Shown: positions 1 through 7,940 of the stretch, piece after piece
Position numbering within the stretch: position 1 is the first letter of the stretch
Layout of the letters: each line of letters opens with the position of its first letter
Source: CF-161 sp035638495
GTDB taxonomy: Bacteria; Chloroflexota; Dormibacteria; Dormibacterales; Dormibacteraceae
NCBI GenBank assembly: GCA_035638495.1
Contig: DASQZW010000091.1
Location: 1 to 13,026 of the forward strand
Length of the DNA: 13,026 bases
Direction: 5' to 3'
The notes under the pieces: generated by a model
Database searches by the model: none
What the model was told of the DNA's origin: nothing
What the model saw: only the letters and a program-made list of their open reading frames with translations
Program-made: the position numbers and the translations under genes

Positions 1-1
1 G

Positions 2-3000
2 GCCTACCGGCCCTGCAGCAAGGGCATCAACTACCGGAGCGAGTGCTTCTTCGAGCGGCTGCTCAACCTCCAGAACAACGGCTTCATCCCCGACGAGTCG
101 CAGCAGTACGGCTCGTACATGAACGGCGACATGGCCACGCCGCAGCCGCAGATGTACGTGGGCGACCCCTACATCACCCGCCTCATCAACGCCGGCTCGG
201 AGATGGCGCACGTCTACCACGAGCACGGTGGCGCCATCCGCTGGCGGCGCAACCCGGGCGCCGACAACCCGGACATCGCTGGCGGGCTCGAGAAGCAGGC
301 CAAGCCGTCCGGGACGTCGATCCGGCTGGACTCGCAGACGATCCAGCCCGGCGAGTCCTACAGCCTCTATCACGAGTGCGGCGCAGGAGGCTGCCAGCAG
401 GCCGCCGGCGACTTCCTGTTCCACTGCCACATCGCGGAGCACTACATCGCCGGCATGCTCGGCTTCGAGCGCGTGTTCGACACGCGGCAGTCGTTCCTGG
501 CCACCATGCCGGGGCGGCAGGCGAAGCCGCAGGCGGTGAACTCGGCCGGCCTCCTGGGCCTGACGATCCAGGGCAAGACGGTCGTCCTCAGGTCGCAGCT
601 CACCAACCCGAGCACGCAGATCGCGCTCGAGGACCTGGTCGAGGGGCAGCTCCCGCCGCAGGGAACCCGCCTCAACCCCCAGGACGCGACCGTCTGGAAC
701 TACGTCAAGACGAACACCGCCGCCGGCCCGGTCTACCTGGGCGAACCGGAGGACACCCACGTCTGGGCGGACTTCCAGTCGCCGGCTCCGGGCCAGAGAC
801 CGCAGATCATGTTCGACCCGACCAACGGCAGATACGCCTGGCCGCTGTTCAGACCTCACCTGGGCATGCGGCCGCCGTTCGCAGCGAACGGCCACAGCGG
901 GACGCCGTGGCTCGGGCCCTTCACGTCGTCCACGCGCCCGGACGGCCTCTGTCCGGCCGGCGCGCAGGTGAACCACTTCAACATCACGGCGATCACGACC
1001 AGCATCACCGAGACAAATGGCGGCCTCAACCCGGCGGAGGTAGACCCGAACGGGTCCATCTTCGTTCTCAACGAGGACAAGCAGGCCGTCCTCAACGGCA
1101 CCAAGCCGGCGGTCCCGCTCGTCCTCAGGGACAGCGTGGGCCAGTGCGACATGGTGACGCTGACCAGTGAGCTGGCCCAGACCTCGGAGAACCACAACCA
1201 CTCCAAGGTCAACATGCACACGCACTTCGTGCAGTTCGACCCGCAGGCTTCCGACGGCGTCATCACCGGCTTCTCGTACGAGCAGTCCGTGGCGCCGGAC
1301 ACGACGGCTGCCACGCTCACGTCCTCGATTGCCGCGGGCGAGGACGAGTTCAACGTGAGCAGCACGGCCGGGCTCCGGCCAGGCATCAGCATCGAGGTCG
1401 GCATGGGGCAGCCGGACACCGAGGTCGCGAACCAGATCACCGCGATCTTCGGCAACACGGTCAAGCTGGCCCAGCCGCTGGCCAATGCCCACGCCGCCGG
1501 CGAGAGGGCGGGTACCGAGTTCGTCCAGTACGAGTGGTACAGCGACGTCGACGCCGGCACCGTCTTCTTCCATGACCACGTGGACGGCATCCACTCCTGG
1601 GGCCACGGCCTCTTCGCCGCCCACATCATCGAGCCCGCGGGCTCCACGTTCCACGATCCCAGGACCGGGGCCGTGATCCGCAGCGGCCCGGTCGCCGACA
1701 TCTTCACCAACGGCTCTGCCGGGTTCGGCGAGCAGGGCAGCTTCCGCGAGTTCGTGCTCTTCCAGCACACGGGTCTGACCGGCACCGGCGCGCCGCAGGG
1801 CTGCGAGATGTCCAGCTTCAACCTGCGCGCGGCACCGCTGATCGACCGGGACCCGAACGCCCTCAACGCCGCCAACGGCCAGGCGCCCGGCAACAGCCTG
1901 CCGTTCGGCGCGGGCAACTACTCGATGGGCTACAAGTCGCTGCAGGAGGCGGGCGTCGACGCGAACGGGAACCCCAACCCGACCCCGGCCGGCGCAGTGC
2001 CGTGCAGCCTCGACGGCAGCCCGTTCACGGATGCCGCTGGGAATCCGATCATCGGGCCCAACGGCGGCGGCACAAAGGACATCGGCACCTCGAACGACCC
2101 GTACGTCTTCTCGTCCGTGGCCCACGGTGACCCTGCCACGCCGCTCCTGAAGGCGTACGTGGGAGACCCGGTGGTGGTCAGGCAGGTCGGCCTGGACGAG
2201 AGAGTCGGCGACCTCCGCATCACGGGCCACCGGTTCGCGGCGGAGCGCTTCAACGCCAACGGCACGCTCACGGACGCCGGCACCACCGGCATCTCCGAGC
2301 GCTTCGACTACGTGCTCGAGGGAGGTGCGGGCGGCCCGCGCGGCCTGCCCGGCGACTACCTCTACTACTCCGGCCGCAACAACGAGCTGGAGAGCGGCGC
2401 GTGGGGCATCTTCCGGGTGATGAACACCCTTCACTCGGACCTGGAGGCGCTGCCCGGCAGAACGGCACCGCCGTCGGGGCCAGGGTTCCCCTCGCTGACG
2501 TTCACGGGCAAGGCACCGCCCGCGGCCCCGGGCGGGCCGGGCACCGGGGCCTGCCCGAACAACGCGCCCGTCCGCAGCTACGACGTCGCGATCTTCAACG
2601 CGACAGCGTTCGACCCGGGCATGCCGGGTGAGCTCAGCGTCGCGGCCGGCAACGCCCAGCCGATCATGTACGCGCTGAGCCAGGACGAGGCGCAGATCAA
2701 GGCCGGCACGAAGCCGACCGTCCCGCTCGCCATCCGCGCCAACGCGGGCGAGTGCCTCCGCGTGACGCTCCACAACGACATCCCCGCCGACAGCTTTACG
2801 TGGACGTGGGGGACTGGCTCGACCAGGGCGGGATTCAACATCGGCAACGTCATCTTCGACCCGCTCCAGTCCTACGGGGCCGCGATCGGGTACGACCCTG
2901 ACACGACGGTTGGGCCCGGCAGCACCCGCCTCTACTCCTACTACGTCGACAAGGAGACGGGCACCAACCTGGTGCTCAACCTCGGCAACGAGTCCTCGCT

Positions 3001-3694
3001 CGCGAACGGGGCCTACGGCGCCATGATCGCGGAGCCCGCCAACTCGCGCTGGACCGACCCCATGACCGGCCAGCCGCTGCTGTCGGGCATCGCTGCCGAC
3101 GTCCACCAGCCGGTGTTCATCGCGGCGAACGGCACGCAGCAAGGAGGTGCCCGCTTTCGCGAATTCGTCTTCCTCTACAGCGACCGGGAGCCGCTCCTGG
3201 GCCACAGCATCATGGTCTACTACCTCGACGACGACCACTCGTACATCGACTACAACCAGCAGTCGCTGACGAACGAGGAGGGGCCGAACCTCAACGCGTT
3301 CAACCTGTGGCAGGTGATGAGCGATTCGGTGGTCGGAGCCAGCAACGGCTCGACCACGCCCCAGGACCCGGCCACTCCGGTGTTCAGGGCGAAGGCGGGT
3401 GACCCGGTGCGCTTCCGGGTCGGTGAGCCCGCCGGCTTCCAGAGCATCAACTTCGGGATCCTGGGCCACGCCTTCCCGCTCGACCACGGGATCAGGGGCT
3501 CGATGGTCATCGACAACCGGACCCTGCTCCCTGGCGAGACCTTCGACGCGTACCTCGTCAACGGGGCCGGTGGCGCCACGCATGCCGCTGGCGACTACCT
3601 GTACGACACGAACCGCCGGCCCGAGGTGAAGTCCGGAATGTGGGGAATCTTCCGGGTGCTGCCTCGGTCCGACACCAGCATTCAGCCGCTGTGA
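2..3694 (+). CDS. Giant multi-domain multicopper oxidase (cupredoxin repeats), 5' end outside window
   Basis: The reading frame is open from base 2, so the start lies upstream; 1230 residues are visible and end at a TGA. It probably oxidises a metal or organic substrate outside the cell using copper. An HxxHxH motif lies at 209-226 (HVYHEH) and a complete type-1 motif HCHIxxHxxxGM at 422-457, with Cys, His and axial Met present. HTH follows at 1217-1225 and HDH...HSWGHG at about 1571-1612, so the usual C-terminal motifs come before the usual N-terminal ones. Three homologous domains begin with a GDP motif (near 131-170, 2130-2170 and 3368-3410). The later two have lost the His/Cys ligands: the HCH equivalents read YSG and DTN before G(A/M)WGIFRV. 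A ligand-free copy of the HTH/HDH domain spans about 2570-3070. From memory, motif order and size recall MnxG/MofA-type manganese oxidases and ceruloplasmin; the substrate is inference. No sorting signal or C-terminal anchor is seen. Confidence 0.88.
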   Translation, partial: AYRPCSKGINYRSECFFERLLNLQNNGFIPDESQQYGSYMNGDMATPQPQMYVGDPYITRLINAGSEMAHVYHEHGGAIRWRRNPGADNPDIAGGLEKQAKPSGTSIRLDSQTIQPGESYSLYHECGAGGCQQAAGDFLFHCHIAEHYIAGMLGFERVFDTRQSFLATMPGRQAKPQAVNSAGLLGLTIQGKTVVLRSQLTNPSTQIALEDLVEGQLPPQGTRLNPQDATVWNYVKTNTAAGPVYLGEPEDTHVWADFQSPAPGQRPQIMFDPTNGRYAWPLFRPHLGMRPPFAANGHSGTPWLGPFTSSTRPDGLCPAGAQVNHFNITAITTSITETNGGLNPAEVDPNGSIFVLNEDKQAVLNGTKPAVPLVLRDSVGQCDMVTLTSELAQTSENHNHSKVNMHTHFVQFDPQASDGVITGFSYEQSVAPDTTAATLTSSIAAGEDEFNVSSTAGLRPGISIEVGMGQPDTEVANQITAIFGNTVKLAQPLANAHAAGERAGTEFVQYEWYSDVDAGTVFFHDHVDGIHSWGHGLFAAHIIEPAGSTFHDPRTGAVIRSGPVADIFTNGSAGFGEQGSFREFVLFQHTGLTGTGAPQGCEMSSFNLRAAPLIDRDPNALNAANGQAPGNSLPFGAGNYSMGYKSLQEAGVDANGNPNPTPAGAVPCSLDGSPFTDAAGNPIIGPNGGGTKDIGTSNDPYVFSSVAHGDPATPLLKAYVGDPVVVRQVGLDERVGDLRITGHRFAAERFNANGTLTDAGTTGISERFDYVLEGGAGGPRGLPGDYLYYSGRNNELESGAWGIFRVMNTLHSDLEALPGRTAPPSGPGFPSLTFTGKAPPAAPGGPGTGACPNNAPVRSYDVAIFNATAFDPGMPGELSVAAGNAQPIMYALSQDEAQIKAGTKPTVPLAIRANAGECLRVTLHNDIPADSFTWTWGTGSTRAGFNIGNVIFDPLQSYGAAIGYDPDTTVGPGSTRLYSYYVDKETGTNLVLNLGNESSLANGAYGAMIAEPANSRWTDPMTGQPLLSGIAADVHQPVFIAANGTQQGGARFREFVFLYSDREPLLGHSIMVYYLDDDHSYIDYNQQSLTNEEGPNLNAFNLWQVMSDSVVGASNGSTTPQDPATPVFRAKAGDPVRFRVGEPAGFQSINFGILGHAFPLDHGIRGSMVIDNRTLLPGETFDAYLVNGAGGATHAAGDYLYDTNRRPEVKSGMWGIFRVLPRSDTSIQPL
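1298..1505 (+). other. Small beta-module inserted between the two N-terminal copper motifs of the oxidase
   Basis: About 69 residues rich in Thr, Ser, Gly and Val lie between the HTH and HDH copper motifs. They contain the pattern TLTSSIAAG...FNVSST.GLRPG...IEVG, then QITAIFGNTVKLAQPL and NAHAAGE. This looks like a short beta-repeat often scattered through large secreted actinobacterial proteins (sudden-onset 'aGdt..tV.s..Gf..Gd.I.ig' wording). HTH and HDH are 118 residues apart here. Removing the module leaves about 49, close to the spacing usual in multicopper oxidases (around 40-45, from memory), which supports a true insertion. Boundaries are approximate. Confidence 0.6.
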
Positions 3695-3722
3695 CGCGGT
3701 AGGCAACTTCCCCACCTCGGAG

Positions 3723-3754
3723 GCCGTTCCCGGGCCCGCCGGCCCGGGAACGGC
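3723..3754 (+). terminator. Strong rho-independent-like hairpin after the multicopper oxidase
   Basis: A perfect 14-bp inverted repeat (3723-3736 with 3741-3754) has a 4-nt CGCC loop and is followed by the weak T-tract ACATTT. It starts 28 bases after the oxidase stop codon. The lack of a long U-run is normal in high-GC bacteria. Confidence 0.85.
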
Positions 3755-3788
3755 ACATTTCGATCGAGATGCGAGAGAGGAACAGAGC

Positions 3789-4037
3789 ATGCTCGTGGGT
3801 GAAGCGAACAAGGCCGGGCTCTCGTCGCGCGCCGACCTGGCCGTGCTCGGCGAGGCCGGCCGGGACTGTCTCGTCGTGCAGCGCCGCCAGTGCGAGGACT
3901 GGTTCGTCGTGGTCGCCCATCGCCGTTCGGCAGCCTCCGCCCGCGCGTGGATCGAGGCGCACTACCAGGGGGTCCGCTGGCGTTCGCCGGTCGAGTGCAC
4001 GGCGCTGGTCGGCAGGGTGCGAATGCCGTCGCGCTGA
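3789..4037 (+). CDS. Small hypothetical protein, 82 residues
   Basis: I do not recognise this protein. The ATG at 3789 is preceded by a purine-rich AGAGAGG about 8 nt upstream, and GC at third codon positions is high through the frame, which supports real coding. The product is soluble, Arg- and Trp-rich (CEDWFVVVAHRR, ARAWIEAHY, GVRWRS), with two Cys and no signal peptide or membrane segment. It lies just after the strong terminator of the oxidase, so it has its own transcript. It ends 48 bases before the CPBP protease gene. An overlapping reading from 3769 in another frame lacks a matching ribosome binding site and was not chosen. Confidence 0.6.
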   Translation: MLVGEANKAGLSSRADLAVLGEAGRDCLVVQRRQCEDWFVVVAHRRSAASARAWIEAHYQGVRWRSPVECTALVGRVRMPSR

Positions 4038-4069
4038 TCAGGCGCGCACGCCTCGCCACGCGGATGCAC

Positions 4070-4075
4070 TACGAT
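4070..4075 (+). promoter_or_regulatory. Candidate -10 element (TACGAT) for the CPBP protease gene
   Basis: TACGAT matches the TANNNT consensus and ends 10 nt before the ATG at 4086. No Shine-Dalgarno sequence is present, so the transcript would have a leader of only a few bases or none. No good -35 is visible. The hexamer overlaps a 6-bp inverted repeat (GCGGAT 4060-4065 / ATCCGC 4074-4079). Confidence 0.4.
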
Positions 4076-4085
4076 CCGCACGTCC

Positions 4086-4670
4086 ATGACGCCGCGCCTC
4101 GGCCTCCTGCCTGAGCGCCTCACGAACCCGGCGGCCGCCACCAGAGCAGCTGGCATCGCCCTTGCGGCGCTGGGCCTGGAGTGGATGCGAGTGCTCGTCG
4201 CGCGGCAGCCGGATCTGGCGCTCGTGTCGCTGGTCGCCGGAGGAGCGGCCCTCGGCGCGCTCGGGATCTCCGTCGGAGCGCGCGACGTGGGTCTCTCGCG
4301 CTCCGGGCTCGGCTTCAAGCTCGCGGCGGGGATCGCGGTCGGTCTGATCCTGCTCCTCCCGGCCCTGACACGGGGGCGCTCAGGCCCGCTGCTGCCCGTG
4401 CCGTACGCCGCGGCCGCGATCGTGGTCTCGATCGGCGAGGAGGTCGCGTTCCGGGGCGCGCTGTTCGCGGCGATGGACGCGTGGCTCGGCCCCCTGCCGG
4501 CGATCATCGGGAGCACGCTGGTCTACACGGCGGGACACGTGCTGTCCCACCCGCCCGAGTTCCTGGTGCCGGTGGCGGCGGCGGGCGCGCTGCTGGCCGT
4601 GTGGCGCTGGGCGTGCCGCGACCTGGTGGCCCCGATCGTGGCCCACGGCATCGCGGACCTGGCTCTGTGA
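4086..4670 (+). CDS. CPBP-family intramembrane metalloprotease
   Basis: This 194-residue, very hydrophobic protein has the three motifs of the CPBP (CAAX protease / bacteriocin-processing, Rce1-like) family. They are EExxxR at E118-E119-xxx-R123 (GEEVAFRG), an aromatic-xxx-H motif at 148-151 (YTAGH), and a final His in PIVAHGIAD (H187). The glutamates and histidines line the membrane active site in this family. Hydrophobic stretches at about 22-40, 43-62, 76-94, 104-120, 136-152 and 158-176 are consistent with several transmembrane helices. The target is unknown; members process prenylated or small peptides or act in immunity and stress. The stop codon overlaps the GTG of the next gene (GTGA, 4667-4670), implying translational coupling to the membrane-anchored protein downstream. 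Confidence 0.85.
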   Translation: MTPRLGLLPERLTNPAAATRAAGIALAALGLEWMRVLVARQPDLALVSLVAGGAALGALGISVGARDVGLSRSGLGFKLAAGIAVGLILLLPALTRGRSGPLLPVPYAAAAIVVSIGEEVAFRGALFAAMDAWLGPLPAIIGSTLVYTAGHVLSHPPEFLVPVAAAGALLAVWRWACRDLVAPIVAHGIADLAL

Positions 4671-5452
4671 AGTACCTTGCCGCGCTGGCGGTCGCGGCGG
4701 TCGCCTACGTGCTCGCGGCCTGGCTCGTCGCGCCGGGGTTCTTCGATGGCTTCGCCCCCGCGGCACCGTACCACTGGGTGTCGCCGCCGCCCGACCTCAG
4801 GAACGGCAACCAGGCCCCGAGCAGCGGCCGGACGACGATCGCCGTCCAGAACGGCGCTTCCCAGGCCGGCCACCTGTACACGACCGACCAGCAGGCCTCG
4901 GTCACCTACCCATCGCAGTCGTTCGCGGCGCCGCCGGCCGGCGCGCAGCTCCTGCTGGAGATCCAGCCCGTGGCCTCGTACCCGGACCTGGGCGGCATCG
5001 GCGGCGCCGGCAACGTATATCTGGTCAGCGTGACGACCCGGCTCATCAGTCCCGTCGTGGTGACCCTGCGTTACGGCAGCCAGCAGTCGGGCCCCCCGAC
5101 CGCCATCTTCGCCGCGGAGACCCCGACGTCCCCATGGAAGTCGCTCGGGTCGATCAACAGCGCGGTGCCGTACACCGTGTCGGCCAGCACGACGACCCTG
5201 GGCTACTTCGTGGTCGGCTTCCCGCCGGCACCCGCGTCGACGCCGCCGCCGGCCCAGGCGGGCGGCGGGCCGCCGGTGGTGCTGATCGTGGCCGTGGCTG
5301 CCGCCGCGCTCGCCGTGCTCGCGGGCGTTCCGTTCATGGTGGCCAGGCGCGGTGCCGCCGGTCCCGAGCCCGCCGCGGATGCCGATACTCCCCAGGCGGC
5401 CGGCCAGAACCGCGGTGGCGCGAGACGCCGCCGGCGGAGGGGCCGGCGCTGA
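4667..5452 (+). CDS. Membrane-anchored protein of unknown function with extracytoplasmic beta-rich domain
   Basis: The start is the GTG of the GTGA overlap with the CPBP gene, giving MKYLAALAVAAVAYVLAAWL, a good signal peptide or N-terminal membrane helix. The same frame stays open further upstream, but only as a shadow of the protease gene. Of 261 residues, about 30-190 form a Ser/Thr/Gly/Pro-rich exported domain. A Pro-rich linker (PAPASTPPPAQAGGG) follows, then a membrane helix (about 202-225) and an Arg-rich cytoplasmic tail ending RRRRRRGRR. No catalytic motif is visible and I recognise no family. Coupling to the protease suggests a shared membrane function, perhaps substrate and protease; this is inference. 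Confidence 0.72.
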   Translation: MKYLAALAVAAVAYVLAAWLVAPGFFDGFAPAAPYHWVSPPPDLRNGNQAPSSGRTTIAVQNGASQAGHLYTTDQQASVTYPSQSFAAPPAGAQLLLEIQPVASYPDLGGIGGAGNVYLVSVTTRLISPVVVTLRYGSQQSGPPTAIFAAETPTSPWKSLGSINSAVPYTVSASTTTLGYFVVGFPPAPASTPPPAQAGGGPPVVLIVAVAAAALAVLAGVPFMVARRGAAGPEPAADADTPQAAGQNRGGARRRRRRGRR

Positions 5453-5486
5453 GGGCAAACGCAGATGCACCGGTTGCCACCTCGGG

Positions 5487-5492
5487 TACTTT
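5487..5492 (+). promoter_or_regulatory. Possible -10 element (TACTTT) for the response regulator gene
   Basis: TACTTT fits TANNNT and ends 10 nt before the GTG at 5503, the same geometry as at the CPBP and GH65 genes. No Shine-Dalgarno sequence is seen before the GTG. A TTGCCA at 5474-5479 is too close to serve as its -35. A TAAG at 5495-5498 lies between the element and the start codon. Weak evidence. Confidence 0.28.
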
Positions 5493-5502
5493 CCTAAGAA
5501 TC

Positions 5503-6186
5503 GTGCGGGTGCTGATCGTCGAGGACGACCACCGTCTGGCGACTACGCTGCGCCGGGTGCTGACCGAGGCGGGCATGACCGCCGACGTGACCTACGACGG
5601 CGAGGAGGGCCTGGAGGCCGCCCTGGCCGCCGATTACGACGTGATCCTGCTCGACCTGCGGCTGCCGCTGCTCAACGGCCACCAGGTGGCGCAGAGGCTC
5701 CGCGAGCAGCGCGTGCACACGCCGATCCTGATGCTGACCGCCCTGGACCCGAACGACGACGCCGTCTCGTCCGTCGCCGGCATCGACGACCACCTGACCA
5801 AGCCGTTCTCGCAGCGCGAGCTGCTGGCCAAGATCCGAGCGCTGAGCCGGCGCCTGCCGAGCGATCGCCGGGACACCCTCCGCGCGGGCACGATCCTGCT
5901 CGACCGGGTCGCACACATCGTCCGGGTCGGCGAACGCCGCGTCGAGCTCACGCCCAAGGAGTTCGCGATCCTCGAGTTCTTCATGACGAACCCGGGCCGC
6001 CTGCTGACGAAGACGGCCATCATCGAGCACGTGTGGGACTACGAGTTCGACGGCGGCAGCAACCTGGTCGAGGTCTACGTCGGCAACCTGCGGCGCAAGC
6101 TCTCGACGGCCGGTGCGGCCGACCCCTTCGTGACGGTGCGCGGCGCGGGCTACCGGTTCGAGCCGGCCGAGCCGGCCGAGCGCTAG
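5503..6186 (+). CDS. OmpR/PhoB-family response regulator, orphan
   Basis: GTG at 5503 begins MRVLIVEDD, the standard receiver start; the longer open frame upstream reads through the preceding gene. The 227-residue length is typical. The receiver domain (1-115) has acidic D8-D9, phospho-acceptor D51 (VILLDLRLP), T79 and K100 (LTKPF). The C-terminal winged helix (about 125-222) has the usual VELTPKEFAIL, the recognition segment NLVEVYVGNLRRKL, and the final TVRGAGYRF. It should bind DNA as a phosphorylation-dependent dimer, usually on direct repeats with a 10-11 bp period. No sensor kinase is encoded in the window; the next gene is convergent. Two matching 11-bp repeat operators at 8107 and 9064 are plausible targets (inference). 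Confidence 0.93.
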   Translation: MRVLIVEDDHRLATTLRRVLTEAGMTADVTYDGEEGLEAALAADYDVILLDLRLPLLNGHQVAQRLREQRVHTPILMLTALDPNDDAVSSVAGIDDHLTKPFSQRELLAKIRALSRRLPSDRRDTLRAGTILLDRVAHIVRVGERRVELTPKEFAILEFFMTNPGRLLTKTAIIEHVWDYEFDGGSNLVEVYVGNLRRKLSTAGAADPFVTVRGAGYRFEPAEPAER

Positions 6187-6267
6187 TCGAACGAGAGGCG
6201 CGACCGGCAACGCAGCGATAAGAGAGAGCTCAGCCGTGCAGGCGGCGACGCGACCAATTGACGGAGG

Positions 6268-6298
6268 GGGGGCGCCGCGCATGGCAGGCGGCGCCCCC
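6268..6298. terminator. Bidirectional terminator between convergent genes
   Basis: An 11-bp perfect inverted repeat (6268-6278 with 6288-6298) has a 9-nt loop. It lies between the response regulator stop (6186) and the stop of the minus-strand Tat-exported protein (6322). There is no T-run on either side. The remaining bases of the 135-bp gap show nothing else. Confidence 0.65.
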
Positions 6299-6321
6299 GA
6301 CAGCCGAGGAACCGTGAAGGT

Positions 6322-7935
6322 CTAGGTCAGCTCGACCAGCGGGAAGGAGCGGTGCCGCCGCGGCGGGACCAGGAAGTTCTGGCGCCGGGTGGCGGTGATG
6401 AAGCGCTCCAGGCCGTTGTCGTCCGGGTCGACGGGGCCGGCGGGCTGGGCGAGGTCCTGGGCGGCCTGGCCGACCCGCATCTGACGGAACAGCTCCGCCG
6501 TGGGCACGAAGACCAGGAACTGCAGCTTGAACTGGTTCGTCCCGGCGACGACCTGCGGCCCGCCGGGGAAGAGCTGGAACGCGCCGACGTCCAGGCTGTC
6601 GAAGCCGGGGCCGTCGTTGCGGATGTGCAGGGGCTGGCCGGAGGCCGTGCGCCCGTGCCGGTGCAGCGCGGCGATGTGGCCGATGCGGCCCTGGCCGGTG
6701 AACGTGGCGTCGATCGTCTGGTTGCCGGGGCCGAACTTGCCCGCGGTGTCGTGCGCCTCGTGCACCACCGAGTCGTTGCCCTGGAACACGTTGTTGATGA
6801 ACGCCGGGCCGCCGCCGTTCGTGAACTGGTCGGCGCGGCCATCGGACGGGAGGCCGTCCGCGGTGCCCAGCTGGTTGGCGCGGAAGTGGTACATGACCCG
6901 CTCGGTGAATGGCTCACCATCCGGGTGCCTCGAGTCCTGGTTCGCGGTCGCGTAGAACTGGTACAGGTCCTCGATGTCGTGCGAGAAGTGCGCGATGGCC
7001 CCGTTGTCGAAGTAGTCGCCGGCCCGGGCGGTGGTCAGTCCCGCGCCCGCCCCGGTGCTCGCGAAGATCACGTCGCCGGGCGCGGCGCTCGCGTTGGTCT
7101 GCTGGTCGACCATGCCCATCGTCATCGACGAGTCCGGGTTGATGCGCGTGTGGAACTCGTAGAGCTGGTTGTTCTGGTTGAACGCGGCGTCCGCGACCCG
7201 GCGCGGCAGGCCCGGCTGCACGAACTGCAGGCGCGCGGTCCGGAACGAGATCAGACCGTCGAAGTCCGGCGACGGGATGAAGAACCCGCCGAGGATGTTG
7301 CTGCCCTCGAGCCACTGCAGCGTGTCGGTGAGGTTGTCGACCACGTCCGAGCGCAGCTCGAACAGCAGGTCGTTCCGTTCGATCACCACGGTGTTGTTGA
7401 AGCGGTCCTTGGTGACGTTCGGATTCGCGGCCGACACGTCGGTCGGGAAGCCGCCTGCGGGCACCTCCTCGAGCACGAAGCGGCTGTGGTCGAACGACAG
7501 TCGCGGCATCGTGGCCGCGACCAGCGCCGGGTTGAACCGCGCGAAGTACGGCGTGCCGTACGAGACCGAGGTGACGAGGACGCCGGACGGGCTGGCCGGG
7601 AAGACCGCCTCGATCGTCGCCAGCGCGTTGGCCAGCTTGGCCTGGTCGATCCGGTTCGGGTTCCGCGTCAGCCGGGCCGGCGCCAGCAGCGTGAACGTCA
7701 CGCCGAACTGCGCCACGACGTTGCCGGCACCGTCGTTGAACGTCGCCGGCCCGTGGACGAAGGCCCCGTTGTCGAACTGGGTGTCCGGGAACTCCGTGTC
7801 CGCGAACGCCGGCCGGTTGGGCACGAACGCCAGCTGCGACAGCAGCGCCCCCTGCGACGCGAGCACGGCCGCGGCACCGCCCTTGAGAGCCGAGCGCCGG
7901 CTGATTGACCTCTTCATGAGGTCTTCGATCTGCAC
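6322..7935 (-). CDS. Tat-exported protein of unknown function, possibly peroxidase-like
   Basis: The chosen start is GTG at 7935, which lies 5 nt after a near-perfect AGGAGGTG; an in-frame ATG at 7917 and an upstream ATG at 7962 lack such a site. The 537-residue product begins with a twin-arginine signal (SRRSALKGG at 12-20, hydrophobic stretch, AFA cleavage site near 43-45), so it is exported folded, often with a cofactor. The mature part has no membrane segment. A His/Arg cluster, RIGHIAALHRHGR, lies near residues 415-435. The following KLQFLVFVPTAELFRQMR is loosely like the C-terminal strand of dye-decolorising (DyP) peroxidases. I cannot assign a family with confidence. It is divergent from a PerR-like repressor, which would suit a peroxide-related role, and its promoter region carries the 11-bp repeat operator. 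Confidence 0.8.
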   Translation of the reverse strand: MQIEDLMKRSISRRSALKGGAAAVLASQGALLSQLAFVPNRPAFADTEFPDTQFDNGAFVHGPATFNDGAGNVVAQFGVTFTLLAPARLTRNPNRIDQAKLANALATIEAVFPASPSGVLVTSVSYGTPYFARFNPALVAATMPRLSFDHSRFVLEEVPAGGFPTDVSAANPNVTKDRFNNTVVIERNDLLFELRSDVVDNLTDTLQWLEGSNILGGFFIPSPDFDGLISFRTARLQFVQPGLPRRVADAAFNQNNQLYEFHTRINPDSSMTMGMVDQQTNASAAPGDVIFASTGAGAGLTTARAGDYFDNGAIAHFSHDIEDLYQFYATANQDSRHPDGEPFTERVMYHFRANQLGTADGLPSDGRADQFTNGGGPAFINNVFQGNDSVVHEAHDTAGKFGPGNQTIDATFTGQGRIGHIAALHRHGRTASGQPLHIRNDGPGFDSLDVGAFQLFPGGPQVVAGTNQFKLQFLVFVPTAELFRQMRVGQAAQDLAQPAGPVDPDDNGLERFITATRRQNFLVPPRRHRSFPLVELT

Positions 7936-7940
7936 TGTCC

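Noticed and set aside
856..1917. Long minus-strand open frame of 353 codons opposite the multicopper oxidase
   Set aside because: It is an antisense shadow of a clearly coding frame; no ribosome binding site or recognisable domain.
5495..5498. TAAG just before the response regulator start as an autoregulatory operator
   Set aside because: No second unit at 11 bp on either side, so it does not match the repeat operators.
6352..7908. Plus-strand open frame of 518 codons over the Tat-exported protein
   Set aside because: The minus frame has a Tat signal and a strong ribosome binding site; the plus frame has low-complexity antisense composition.
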